A stretch of DNA of 64,000 bases from Pseudarthrobacter sulfonivorans (GCF_001484605.1 NZ_CP013747.1:2666001-2730000); one strand, 5' to 3'; shown: positions 36,237-44,160, counted from the first letter of the stretch. The notes: a model not told the origin generated them from the letters alone. Program-made: numbers and translations.

Positions 36237-37015
36237 GCCAGCACACCCTCCAGCAAACGCCCGTCCGGAACGGCAGGGACCGGCAAGTCGGGTTTGCGCG
36301 TCTGGTTGCTTTCGAAGTCCGCAAGCTGGTGGACACACGCAGTTCGCTGGCGATCTTCGCAGTGCTCGCTGTCATTGCCGTGGCGCTGGTGGTCGGGCTG
36401 GCAGTTGTCGGATCCGGACAAGGCACCCCCGTCACCTTCGCCAGCCTGGCCGGGAGCATCGGGCTTTTCACGGCGCTGGCGATGCCGCTCATCGGCATCC
36501 TGGGGATGACGTCCGATACCGCGTACCGGACAACGCTGGTTTACTACCCGCTGCTGCGGGGCAGGACCGCGCAGTTCTGGGCCAAGGTCCTCGCTGCCGC
36601 CGTCCTGGCCCTTGCCCTCCAGGTTTTTGTGTTCCTGCTGTCCGCTGTTGTGGCTGCCGCCCTGGCCGGTGCCGGACCAGGTGCCGCTGGTGCATTCGAC
36701 GGTGTAGGGCAGGAACTGGCAACCGGCCTGGCCTCCTGCTTGCTGAGCACCATGTTCGGTGTGGCCCTCGCCGCGGCGATCCGCCGGACCGCGCTGGCAA
36801 TCGTCGCCGTCATCCTGGTCAGCCTTGTGGGCAACGGACTCATCCTCACCCTCCTGCCGGATGCCAGCGGCTACCTCAGCACCATTACGGCGCTGGGTGC
36901 GCTGATCGGTGGACCGGATACACCCACGGCGCTGGAAGTGGCGTCGTCCCTAACCCTCTGGTACCTGATTCCCCTCGGCATCGGCTGGTGGATTACGGAG
37001 AAGAGCGAGGCGTAG
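36233..37015 (+). CDS. ABC transporter permease (ABC-2 type)
   Basis: A 260-residue membrane subunit with about six helices, starting with a hydrophilic N-tail ending in VAFEVRKLVDTRSSLA, the usual cytoplasmic elbow of ABC-2 permeases. It contains YYPLLRGRTAQFWAKV, a common first-loop motif. ATG overlaps the ATPase stop by 4 bp. The C-terminus overlaps the convergent SMR gene by 23 bp. Being small and paired with a BcrA-like ATPase, it resembles bacteriocin/lantibiotic self-immunity transporters. Confidence 0.82.
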   Translation: MSQHTLQQTPVRNGRDRQVGFARLVAFEVRKLVDTRSSLAIFAVLAVIAVALVVGLAVVGSGQGTPVTFASLAGSIGLFTALAMPLIGILGMTSDTAYRTTLVYYPLLRGRTAQFWAKVLAAAVLALALQVFVFLLSAVVAAALAGAGPGAAGAFDGVGQELATGLASCLLSTMFGVALAAAIRRTALAIVAVILVSLVGNGLILTLLPDASGYLSTITALGALIGGPDTPTALEVASSLTLWYLIPLGIGWWITEKSEA

Positions 37016-37361
37016 CGTTCGCGGATTTCCCAGCCGGCAGGGATTTCAACCCGGCCGCGCAGGCCACAATCCCCCCGATGAACAGCACCTTCAGGACACT
37101 GAAGGGTTCGACGCCGGTGGCCATCGCCCAGCCCACCGTCAGGGCAGCGCCGATCCCCACCCAGACGGCGTAGGCCGTCCCGAGCGGGATGCTGCGGATG
37201 GCCAGGCCGAGGCCGATCATGCTCAGGGTGGCCGTCACGGCGAAGAGAACGGTGGGAAGGGGCCGGGTGAAACCGTCGGACAGGCCCAGGGCGCTGGCCC
37301 AGACGGCTTCCAGCACGGCGGAGGCCAGCAGCATCAGCCACGCAGCGGAACGCTTATTCAT
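36993..37361 (-). CDS. SMR-family transporter, second subunit of a pair
   Basis: A 122-residue, four-helix small multidrug resistance protein. The helix-1 membrane glutamate is in AVLEAVWASALG, and helix 4/loop motif GTAYAVWVGIGA is the family signature (GxxYAVWxGxG). It starts with ATG 37361, overlapping the previous SMR stop as TAATG. The TxWxxPSFxx-type tail is missing; the C-terminus is a charged Lys/Ser extension. With its partner it likely forms a heterodimeric guanidinium exporter, given the riboswitch upstream. Confidence 0.88.
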   Translation of the reverse strand: MNKRSAAWLMLLASAVLEAVWASALGLSDGFTRPLPTVLFAVTATLSMIGLGLAIRSIPLGTAYAVWVGIGAALTVGWAMATGVEPFSVLKVLFIGGIVACAAGLKSLPAGKSANATPRSSP

Positions 37362-37684
37362 TACGCCACCACCTTCAGGCCAACCACGCACGCGGCGATG
37401 CCGGTGAGCAGCAGCAGGCGCGCCGTCGTCGGACGTTCCGCCCTGGTGGTGATCGCGTAGGCGGACGTCAGCACCACGCCCACGCCCACCCACACGGCGT
37501 ACGCGGTGCCGGTGGGGATGGACTGCATGGCGATGGCGAGGCCGGCCATGCTGGCGAGGACGGAGACCAGGAAGAGGAGGGCAGGCGCGAGCCGTCGTCG
37601 GCCGGAGGCCTGGAATGTCCGGTGCAGAGCTGCGGCCCAGACGGCCTCCAGCGCCCCGGAAAGAATGAGAATTAACCACGACAT
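37361..37684 (-). CDS. SMR-family guanidinium exporter-type protein, first of a pair
   Basis: A 107-residue four-helix SMR protein: helix 1 GALEAVWAAAL with the conserved Glu, loop RTFQASGRRR, helix 3 ending in GTAYAVWVGVG and last helix LLLTGIAACVVGLKV. ATG 37684 follows AAAGGA and lies 12 nt after a guanidine-III-like riboswitch. Guanidinium (Gdx) exporters of the SMR family are the classical targets of such RNAs, so guanidinium export is the favoured function over multidrug efflux. Confidence 0.88.
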   Translation of the reverse strand: MSWLILILSGALEAVWAAALHRTFQASGRRRLAPALLFLVSVLASMAGLAIAMQSIPTGTAYAVWVGVGVVLTSAYAITTRAERPTTARLLLLTGIAACVVGLKVVA

Positions 37685-37696
37685 GACAGATCCTTT

Positions 37697-37737
37697 GGCC
37701 AGTCTTGTCGCGTGCCGGGTACTGAACCGTCGTCCGG
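37697..37737 (-). ncRNA. Guanidine-III riboswitch candidate
   Basis: Read leftward, the 41-nt element starts CCGGACGA, then has GTACCCGG, then GACAAGAC and ends ACTGGCC. These blocks, order and spacing match the known 41-nt guanidine-III (ykkC-III) aptamer of Thermobifida-type sequences. CCGG pairs with CCGG, and GGTTCAGT pairs with ACTGGCC with one bulged U, giving the required pseudoknot. The AAAGGA ribosome site follows at once, so ligand binding can control initiation at the SMR gene. Confidence 0.85.
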
Positions 37738-37831
37738 AGGGTCCTGTGCGGAGCCTTGTTTCCAGCATAGCAACGCCCGACGGCGGGTGGCCGGGTTGGT
37801 GGCCAACCTCACCGCCGGGCGGGGCAGGACC

Positions 37832-38362
37832 TTAGAGAGCGCCGCCGGCAGTCTCAGGCGCGGAGGAGTCTCGGCCCCCGTTGCCCACGGTTTCGCGGGC
37901 GATGAAGTTCTCGATGTCGAACAGGTTGTCCGCGCGCTCGGCAATGTTCAGGAGGGTGGTCATGGCGGCGACCTCCTCCACCTGCTCCTTGAGGAACCAC
38001 AGCATGAACTGCTCGCCCAGGGCGTCGTCCTCGCTACGGGCCGCACGGAACAGCGCCTCGATCGCGGCCGTCACTTCCTTCTCCTGCTCCAGTGCCAGGG
38101 CCAGCGGCTCGGTCACGGACGAGAAGTCGTTGCGCACGGTGGTCACGCCCGGAATGGTGAACTCAATGTCGCGGTCCAGCATGTACTGCACCATCATCAT
38201 GGCGTGGTTCCGCTCTTCCACCGACTGCCGGTAGAAGTAGCGGGCCAGCTGCGGGAGGTCCTGGTTGGCGAACCAGGTGGCCACGGCAATGTACTGCTGC
38301 GAGGCCGCGAACTCGTTGCCGATCTGGGTGGACAGGAGTGAATTAAAGGGCGTGGAGGTCAT
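37832..38362 (-). CDS. Ferritin
   Basis: A 176-residue non-haem ferritin, an iron-storage cage subunit. Ferroxidase residues Glu17, Glu50 and His53 are in place (QIGNEF, QSVEERNHAM), and Glu94/Glu127-type positions occur in ALEQEKEV and LKEQVEEV. Length and motifs resemble mycobacterial BfrB. The C-terminal 15 residues (GRDSSAPETAGG) are a short polar tail. A DtxR/IdeR-like box lies about 60 bp upstream. Confidence 0.93.
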   Translation of the reverse strand: MTSTPFNSLLSTQIGNEFAASQQYIAVATWFANQDLPQLARYFYRQSVEERNHAMMMVQYMLDRDIEFTIPGVTTVRNDFSSVTEPLALALEQEKEVTAAIEALFRAARSEDDALGEQFMLWFLKEQVEEVAAMTTLLNIAERADNLFDIENFIARETVGNGGRDSSAPETAGGAL

Positions 38363-38418
38363 AGCCAGAGTCTAGGAGCGCCCCGCGCCGCTGACCAGTG
38401 TGGAAAGGCTCAGATAAC

Positions 38419-38437
38419 GAAGGCGAGGCTAGCCTGC
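38419..38437. promoter_or_regulatory. Possible DtxR/IdeR iron box upstream of ferritin
   Basis: The 19-bp stretch contains AGGCTAGCCT at its core and matches 12 of 19 positions of the TTAGGTTAGGCTAACCTAA consensus. In mycobacteria IdeR activates bfrB. The match is moderate, so it is a hypothesis. Confidence 0.35.
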
Positions 38438-38446
38438 AGCGCTGGA

Positions 38447-39112
38447 TCAGGCAGTCACGCGGTCGATTGAAACCACGGCCAGGAAGCCGCGGCCCAGGAT
38501 TTCGGGGGTCCCGGTATCGGAGCCGACGACGGCGTCATACCTGTTGAGTGCCTCGGGTTCCGTGGGGCTGGGGGCAGCTTCCTCGGCGTCGGCTTCTGCG
38601 GCGGCAGCGGCTCCCGCGGCGTCCGCGGCTTCCGCGCTGACGCTGACGCTGAGGTTGCCAGCGCTGACGGTGGCCTGGCCCTGCAGCAGCACTGCGAGCT
38701 GGCCCTCAAAAACCGGGTGTGCGCGCTTTTTGGAGAGCTCGATGATGGACGTGAAGCCCTTGAACGAACCCGTCCGGGCGATGACATTCAGGTCGCGGAT
38801 GTCCCCGGTGGGCAGGGCCCCGTGCGCGGCAGCTTCGCCGGAGAACCTGAACGGCCGGTACTTCTCCAGCGGGTGTTCGTCGCCGTCCACGGTGAGCAGG
38901 AGGAGTTCCCCGTCGATCACGGTCAGCACGCGTTCCATGCCCGGGAACGCCGAGAAATCCCCGGCCTTGCTGACGTCGGCGATGCTGACGCGCCAATCCC
39001 AGGCGCCGTCCTGCGCCGAGGCGGCCTTCGGGTGGCTGGCAAGCTCCCGGGTCACCCCGCCGCCGTTGCGCCACGGTTCAGACCTGAGTTCTGCGAAGCG
39101 GATGATCTCCAT
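38447..39112 (-). CDS. HutD/Ves-family cupin protein
   Basis: A 221-residue protein of the HutD family, beta-barrel cupin fold. It begins MEIIRFAELRSEPWRNGGGVTREL, the family signature (PWxNGGGxTRE) shown here in shortened form, then WRVSIADVSKAGDFSAFPGMER. A non-conserved Ala/Glu-rich insertion (about 155-190) interrupts the barrel near the C-terminus. HutD is linked to histidine catabolism in other bacteria, but no hut genes are nearby. Confidence 0.85.
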   Translation of the reverse strand: MEIIRFAELRSEPWRNGGGVTRELASHPKAASAQDGAWDWRVSIADVSKAGDFSAFPGMERVLTVIDGELLLLTVDGDEHPLEKYRPFRFSGEAAAHGALPTGDIRDLNVIARTGSFKGFTSIIELSKKRAHPVFEGQLAVLLQGQATVSAGNLSVSVSAEAADAAGAAAAAEADAEEAAPSPTEPEALNRYDAVVGSDTGTPEILGRGFLAVVSIDRVTA

Positions 39113-39185
39113 CGGACCAGCCTAGTTTGTTTGGGCGTCCTCTCCAGTGTTTGGGCGACCCCGCCACGCGTGGCATGCTGGGCAA

Positions 39186-40025
39186 ATGCGCCAGGGGATC
39201 ACCGAGGAACAGAGCCGGCTGCTGACGTCCTGGCTTGGGGAATTCAGTGTGGTGCGGGATTACTCCTGGCCCCTGCAGGACACCAATGTCCTCCACGCTG
39301 CCACGCCGCCGGGCGAAGAATTCATCGTCAAAGCGAGCACCACAAGCCACCATATCCACCGCGAGATCTCCGCGCATGCCGGCGGTTTCGAAGGGCTCAA
39401 CGGCCGCGTGCCGGCGTTGCGGTTTGCCTCGGCGAAGGCCGGGATCCTGGTGACGGAATTCCTGCCGGGGATCCTGGTTGAGGGGACACCGGCCGAGGAT
39501 GAGCCGGAAACGTACCGCCAGGCGGGGGAGCTGCTGGCGAGGATTCACCGGCCCGCCGGGGAATCGTCCACTTATGCAGAAGCCCTCACGGCAAAGACCC
39601 GGGCGTGGATGGACCGCGCCCACGGACTGCTGCCCGAAACGTATCTGGAAAGCTTTGAACGGGAGCTGGAGGCACTGCAGCCGGGCGTGGTGCAGCTCGT
39701 GGCAACGCACGGCGATTACCAGCCAAGGAACTGGCTGCAGGACAACGGTCAGATCAAGGTGATCGACTTTGGCCGAGCCGAACTGCGTCCGTGGGTGCAC
39801 GATCTGGTGCGCATCAGCCCCCAGCAGTTCGTCCACCGGCCCGACCTGGCGGACGCGTTCCATGCCGGCCTGGGCAAAACGGTGGGACCGGCGGAATTAG
39901 ACGTTTGGCGGCTGGAGAACCTGAACCAGGCCATCGGCACGGTGGTGTGGGCCAACCAGGTGGGCGACGCCGCGTTTGAACAGACAGGCCGCATCATGGT
40001 GGAGCGTTTGCTGTCCGGCGCCTGA
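39186..40025 (+). CDS. Aminoglycoside phosphotransferase-fold kinase
   Basis: A 279-residue protein kinase-like (APH) enzyme. The catalytic loop is THGDYQPRNWL and the metal motif is IDFGRAEL; the N-lobe lysine is in EFIVKAS. It could phosphorylate a sugar, choline-like molecule or antibiotic; nothing in the neighbourhood decides this. ATG 39186 is preferred to upstream in-frame codons because it falls at the start of recognisable sequence. Confidence 0.8.
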   Translation: MRQGITEEQSRLLTSWLGEFSVVRDYSWPLQDTNVLHAATPPGEEFIVKASTTSHHIHREISAHAGGFEGLNGRVPALRFASAKAGILVTEFLPGILVEGTPAEDEPETYRQAGELLARIHRPAGESSTYAEALTAKTRAWMDRAHGLLPETYLESFERELEALQPGVVQLVATHGDYQPRNWLQDNGQIKVIDFGRAELRPWVHDLVRISPQQFVHRPDLADAFHAGLGKTVGPAELDVWRLENLNQAIGTVVWANQVGDAAFEQTGRIMVERLLSGA

Positions 40026-40114
40026 AATGGAACCGGCCCACATCGGCGCAGGGGGCACTTCCCTGCTAATCTCCTCCCGGGGGACGTCACCAAGACAGCC
40101 TGAAGGAGCCGGAA

Positions 40115-40714
40115 ATGTTCGTCAAAGTCTGTGGTCTCAGTACGCCCGAATCCGTCCGTGAGGCCGTGAAGGCCGGGGCGGACGCCGTCGGCTTTGTCCT
40201 GACGGCCAGCCCGCGGGTGGTCTCGCCGTCGCAGGTTTCCGCGCTGCTGGCGGACGTGCCGGAAGGGGTGCTTGCCATCGGCGTTTTCCGGCATGAACCT
40301 GTCGCCGATGCCATTGCCATCGCCCGTGCCGCCGGACTCGAGTGGGTCCAACTCCATACGGACCTCACCCTGCAGGACGTCACAACAGTGCACAACGCCG
40401 GCATGAAGCTGATCAGGGCGGTCACCATGGCAGCCACTGCGGAGGCGTTCGCCGACTGGGGCGAGGAAATCCTGTTGATTGATGCCGCCGTGCCCGGCTC
40501 CGGAGAAGCCTGGGACTACGCCTCCATGGTGGACGTGACGGCGCTCCAGGACCGCAAGTGGCTGCTGGCTGGCGGATTGGATCCGGACACCGTGGCGCAC
40601 GCCACCGCAGCCTCAGGCGCCTGGGGCGTGGACGTCAGCTCCGGCGTCGAGGTTTCCCGTGGCGTGAAGGACCTGGAGAAGATCCGGGCCTTCGTGAAGG
40701 CCGCCAAGGGCTGA
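40115..40714 (+). CDS. trpF: Phosphoribosylanthranilate isomerase
   Basis: A 199-residue TIM-barrel enzyme converting PRA to CdRP in tryptophan synthesis. It has VKVCGLS with the catalytic Cys, GFVLTASPR, WVQLHTDL, LLIDAAVPGSGEAWD with the catalytic Asp, and the phosphate loops LLAGGLDP and GVDVSSGVEVSRGVKD. ATG 40115 follows GAAGGAGCCGG. It is not in a trp operon here. Many actinobacteria rely on the bifunctional PriA instead, so a separate trpF is notable. Confidence 0.88.
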   Translation: MFVKVCGLSTPESVREAVKAGADAVGFVLTASPRVVSPSQVSALLADVPEGVLAIGVFRHEPVADAIAIARAAGLEWVQLHTDLTLQDVTTVHNAGMKLIRAVTMAATAEAFADWGEEILLIDAAVPGSGEAWDYASMVDVTALQDRKWLLAGGLDPDTVAHATAASGAWGVDVSSGVEVSRGVKDLEKIRAFVKAAKG

Positions 40715-40720
40715 GGCCCG

Positions 40721-40762
40721 GTCCAGGTTTTAGGGTCCAGGTTTTAGGGTCCAGGTTTTAGG
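40721..40762 (+). repeat. Three perfect 14-bp tandem repeats
   Basis: The unit GTCCAGGTTTTAGG occurs three times in a row and is followed by a degraded fourth copy (GTCCAGGTTCCAGG-like). It starts 7 bp after the trpF stop. Probably a slippage-prone minisatellite. Confidence 0.95.
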
Positions 40763-40845
40763 GTCCAGGTTCCAGGTCCAAGTTCAGGGGTCAATCAGGG
40801 CAGACCCCTACGTTTTTGTCAGACCCCGCGGGGCACAATGGACAG

Positions 40846-41247
40846 ATGAAGACTCTGCTCAACATCATCTGGCTGGTATTCGGCGGACTTTGGCTTGCCC
40901 TGGGCTATTTCCTGGCCGGCATCATCTGCTGCCTGCTGATCGTCACCATTCCGTGGGGCATCGCGTCGTTCCGTATTGCGGCGTACACGCTCTGGCCGTT
41001 CGGGCGCATGGTGGTGGACAAGCCGGGCGGAACGGGCGTGTTCTCGCTCCTGGGGAATGTCATCTGGCTGGTGGTGGCCGGCATTTGGATCGCGATCGGC
41101 CACGTGGTCACGGCCATTGCCATGGCGGTCACCATCATCGGCATCCCGCTGGCCATCGCCAACCTCAAACTCATCCCGGTGAGCCTGATGCCGCTGGGCA
41201 AGCAGATCGTGCCCACCAACAGCCCGTTCGTTACTGCGTACCGTTAG
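40846..41247 (+). CDS. yccF: YccF-family inner membrane protein
   Basis: A 133-residue membrane protein with four hydrophobic segments and the two-fold YccF repeat: IIWLVFGGLWLALGYF...TIPWGIASFRIAAYTLWPFGR and VIWLVVAGIWIAIGHV...IIGIPLAIANLKL, quoted as parts. Function unknown. ATG 40846 is used; upstream codons are unlikely. The 3' end overlaps the convergent VOC gene by 4 bp. Confidence 0.9.
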   Translation: MKTLLNIIWLVFGGLWLALGYFLAGIICCLLIVTIPWGIASFRIAAYTLWPFGRMVVDKPGGTGVFSLLGNVIWLVVAGIWIAIGHVVTAIAMAVTIIGIPLAIANLKLIPVSLMPLGKQIVPTNSPFVTAYR

Positions 41248-41678
41248 CCAGCGGCGTTCCCGGGGGTTTCTCTGAATCCGGGGACCAGTCCCTGGGCTTC
41301 CAGCTCTTCTGACCGGAGCGCCCGCAGCACACAGAACTCGTTGCCGTCCGGGTCAGCCATGACCACCCAGGTGACCTCCGGGCCCTGTCCGACGGAAATG
41401 CGTGACGCGCCAAGGGCTTCCAGGCGCTGCACTTCCTCGGCCTGGTCATCCGGACGCAGGTCCAGGTGCAGCCTGTTCTTGAGCTCTTTCCGCTCGGGGA
41501 CTTTCACGAACAGCAGGTCCGGGCTGACGCCGTCGGCCGGGCTGCCTGCGGGCGGCTCCAGTACGATTTCGTCCTCCACCTCGTAGGTGCGGCGCCAGCC
41601 CAGGGCCTTCTCCCAGAAATCGGCGGGCACTTTGGGGTCGGTGGAGTCGACGCTGACGGATTGGATGCGCAGGTTCAT
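41244..41678 (-). CDS. VOC-superfamily (glyoxalase-like) protein
   Basis: A 144-residue protein with paired beta-alpha-beta-beta-beta VOC modules: RIQSVSVDSTDPKVPADFWEKALGWRR opening and WVVMADPDGNEFCVLR close, in abridged form. RLHLDLRPDDQ gives the central metal or substrate His. Substrate unknown; members include bleomycin-resistance and glyoxalase-like proteins. The ATG at 41678 is chosen over upstream codons without homology. Confidence 0.8.
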   Translation of the reverse strand: MNLRIQSVSVDSTDPKVPADFWEKALGWRRTYEVEDEIVLEPPAGSPADGVSPDLLFVKVPERKELKNRLHLDLRPDDQAEEVQRLEALGASRISVGQGPEVTWVVMADPDGNEFCVLRALRSEELEAQGLVPGFRETPGNAAG

Positions 41679-41737
41679 CCGAGCAGTCTTGCACCGGCCG
41701 GGGCGCCCGTAAAGGCTTCCGGCGGCTGCGCGAAGAG

Positions 41738-42607
41738 TCAGGACAGTTCGCCCCGCAGGTTCCGGCGGGCGGCATCGAGCCACAGTTCCCGCGCGCGGTC
41801 GCTATGGAAGAGCGGGTCCAGTTCCAGCAGATGACGGACGACGGCGGCCCGCCCGGCCGCGAAGTCGGCGTCGCCGATGTGCGCGTAGTCTTCCCGGACG
41901 GCGGCCACATACCGGGCGTAGGGCTCAGGTTCGCCGCCGAGGACTGACAGGTCCGCGTCGCAGAGGAGGGCGCCGTCGTCGTCCCCCGGCTCCGGACGGT
42001 GGTCCGATGTCAGCCGCACCAGCCGCGCCACCTCGTCTATATCGTCGGCCGGAAGACCTGCGTCCGCCAGACGCTCCTCGGCGAGACGGGCCGATTCCTC
42101 CTCGTCCTGGCCGGCAACCCCGCGGTACACGGCATCGTGGAACCAGGCTGCGAGCAGCACGGTCCGCGGCGGATCGGCGGGGTCAGTGAGCAGGTCCATG
42201 GCCTCGAGTACTGCCAGCAGGTGCGTGCAGCCGTGATACCGGCGGTGTTCCTCGCTCCAGCGGTCCAGCAGGTCAAGGAAGAGGGCGTCATGACCCGGCA
42301 TGATGGCTTCCCAGCGGTTCAGCAGCGGCACTTTGAGGGACTTGTTGCGCTGCCGGGCCGGGATGCGCAGCCCGCTGGCGATCAGCTTGCGGACCAGGAT
42401 CCGGGCTTCCACCGGGATGGCACCCGCGGCGACCAGATCGTCGAACCGGCGCTCGGCGACGTCGTAGTGGTCGCCGTCGAACGCCCGGTCCGGGATGCCG
42501 GCCGCGGCGGCGAAGGCGTGCAGTTCCGCCAGCGACGTGTCCGAGATGAGGTGCGAAAAGTGTGTGCCGTGGGCGGGCCACAGCGGCGGATCCAGGTAAA
42601 TCGCCAT
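41738..42607 (-). CDS. DUF4031-HD domain fusion protein
   Basis: A 289-residue protein. Residues 1-85 are DUF4031 (AIYLDPPLWPAHGTHFSHLISD; DHYDVAERRFDDLVAAGA), a short domain of unknown role. Residues 110-285 are an HD-type metal phosphohydrolase: RRYHGCTHL, WFHDAVY (HD pair), SDHRPEPGDDDGALLCDADLSVLG (distal Asp). Both are often separate proteins; here they are one chain. Possible nucleotide or nucleic-acid phosphohydrolase. Confidence 0.8.
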   Translation of the reverse strand: MAIYLDPPLWPAHGTHFSHLISDTSLAELHAFAAAAGIPDRAFDGDHYDVAERRFDDLVAAGAIPVEARILVRKLIASGLRIPARQRNKSLKVPLLNRWEAIMPGHDALFLDLLDRWSEEHRRYHGCTHLLAVLEAMDLLTDPADPPRTVLLAAWFHDAVYRGVAGQDEEESARLAEERLADAGLPADDIDEVARLVRLTSDHRPEPGDDDGALLCDADLSVLGGEPEPYARYVAAVREDYAHIGDADFAAGRAAVVRHLLELDPLFHSDRARELWLDAARRNLRGELS

Positions 42608-42644
42608 GGGGGAAGTCTAGTGCGGCAGCTCTCCGCTGGGCCGG

Positions 42645-43982
42645 TCAGGAGCCGGCCGGCAGGATGTTCTGGTTGCCCTGGAAGACGTTCCGCGGATCGA
42701 AGTCCCGCTTGACCCTGGCCAGCCGGGCGTAGTTCCCGTTGCCGAACGCGGCGCGGATGCGCTCCTGGCCCTCGTTGCCGATGAAGTTGAGCCACACCCC
42801 GCCCGTGGCATACGGCGCAATCTTGCCGCGGAAGTCCTTCACCCAGGCCTTGGCCAGCTGGCCTTCCTCGGGTGTCGGCGAGATGCCGTACGGGTGGCTC
42901 ACCCAGGCCGCATTCCGGTTGTTCAAGGGCGTGGCCGCCCCCGCGTTACCGCCGACGGCACCGCCCCAGCGGGCGATGAGCTGCTGGGACGTGGCGTCGG
43001 GCAGGTTCCGGGCCGACTCCACAAACAGGTCCAGGGCGGCATCGGGAAGTTCGTCGTGATAGTCCGCACTCCAGTAGTTGTAGTGGTCTGGTGGATCGTC
43101 CAGGGAGCCGTTGAACTCTGAGTAGGGAGTGTCGCCCACCAGGTCAACGGCCGGCCCGAGCTCGCGGAACGGCCGGGCATGTTCGGAGCCCTCCTCGGGC
43201 TCACCGGCGTAGACGTACACGATGAGGGTGGCCATCTTTCCCACCAGGTGCTCCGGAACAAACGGCTCCGGCGGCGCAGTGAAATACAGGAGCCCCAGGC
43301 CCACGCCATCAGGGGCGGCCAGAGCCAGGTCCCGGAACGCCCGGGAAACATCAGTGGCCGCCTCCCCGGGCCACAGCCAAAACCCGGCGTGGACCACCGG
43401 GCCGAGCCGGTGCGCCTGGAACGTGAAGGACGTGGCCACGCCGAAATTGCCGCCGCCGCCATGGAGGGCCCAGAAGAGTTCCGGGTTTTCCCGCGCACTC
43501 GCGGTGACGCGCTCGCCGTCGGCCGTCACCAGGTCCACCGAGACGAGGCTGTCGCACGCGAACCCGAAGGACCGCTCCAGCCACCCGGAGCCGCCGCCCA
43601 GGGTGAAACCGGCCACTCCGGTGGTGGAGGCCCGCCCGCCCGTCACGGCCAGGGCATGTTCCTGGGTGGCGTGATCGAACTCGCCCCAGGTCACGCCGGC
43701 CCCCACGGTGACGATGCCGGATTCGGGGTCCACGTCGATTGACTTCATGGGCCGGACATCGATCACCAGGCCGTCGTTGTTCATGGACATGCCGGCCACT
43801 GAGTGGCCGCCGGCGCGGACGGCAATGGCGAGGGAATTCTCCCGGCCATAGCGTAGGGCTTCGGCCACGTCCGCATCATTGGAACACTGGGCAATGACCG
43901 CCGGACGCCGGTCAATCATGGCGTTGAAGACTTTCCGGGCCGGGTCATAGTCGGGGCTGTCAGGCCTGATCCACTTCATCAC
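42645..43982 (-). CDS. FAD-binding oxidoreductase, berberine-bridge type
   Basis: A 445-residue flavoprotein. The PP-loop has AIAVRAGGHSVAG with the histidine that links FAD covalently; GFACDSLVSV gives the position where bicovalent members have a cysteine, so a two-point FAD linkage is possible. The C-terminal BBE motif is YARLARVKRDFDPRNVFQGNQNI, abridged. GTG 43982 or ATG 43979 follows GAGGAG. Substrate unknown, typically sugars or secondary metabolites. Confidence 0.9.
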   Translation of the reverse strand: MMKWIRPDSPDYDPARKVFNAMIDRRPAVIAQCSNDADVAEALRYGRENSLAIAVRAGGHSVAGMSMNNDGLVIDVRPMKSIDVDPESGIVTVGAGVTWGEFDHATQEHALAVTGGRASTTGVAGFTLGGGSGWLERSFGFACDSLVSVDLVTADGERVTASARENPELFWALHGGGGNFGVATSFTFQAHRLGPVVHAGFWLWPGEAATDVSRAFRDLALAAPDGVGLGLLYFTAPPEPFVPEHLVGKMATLIVYVYAGEPEEGSEHARPFRELGPAVDLVGDTPYSEFNGSLDDPPDHYNYWSADYHDELPDAALDLFVESARNLPDATSQQLIARWGGAVGGNAGAATPLNNRNAAWVSHPYGISPTPEEGQLAKAWVKDFRGKIAPYATGGVWLNFIGNEGQERIRAAFGNGNYARLARVKRDFDPRNVFQGNQNILPAGS

Positions 43983-44160
43983 AAACGCTCCTCAGCGACT
44001 GCGGCCCCTCCCCTCCACATAGCGTAGGACTTCGGCCCACCACCTTCCAGAGGCAGCCCAACTGATGCCACGAGCGGGAGCGAAAGAAGCGGCAAAGTCA
44101 TATTCTGATACGCGGCGAAAACTACTAAGAAAACCCGCAAATGCGGACTAGGATCATGAA
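43983..44160. other. Divergent gap between flavoprotein and molybdate operon
   Basis: This 178-bp gap contains a small inverted repeat CCGCA-AA-TGCGG at 44135-44146, 15 bp before the regulator ATG. The rest shows nothing I can assign. The repeat could be an autoregulatory or MoCo-type site, but this is speculative. Confidence 0.3.

Noticed and set aside
37016..37684. SMR pair as simple multidrug efflux
   Set aside because: The upstream guanidine-III-like RNA makes guanidinium export more likely.
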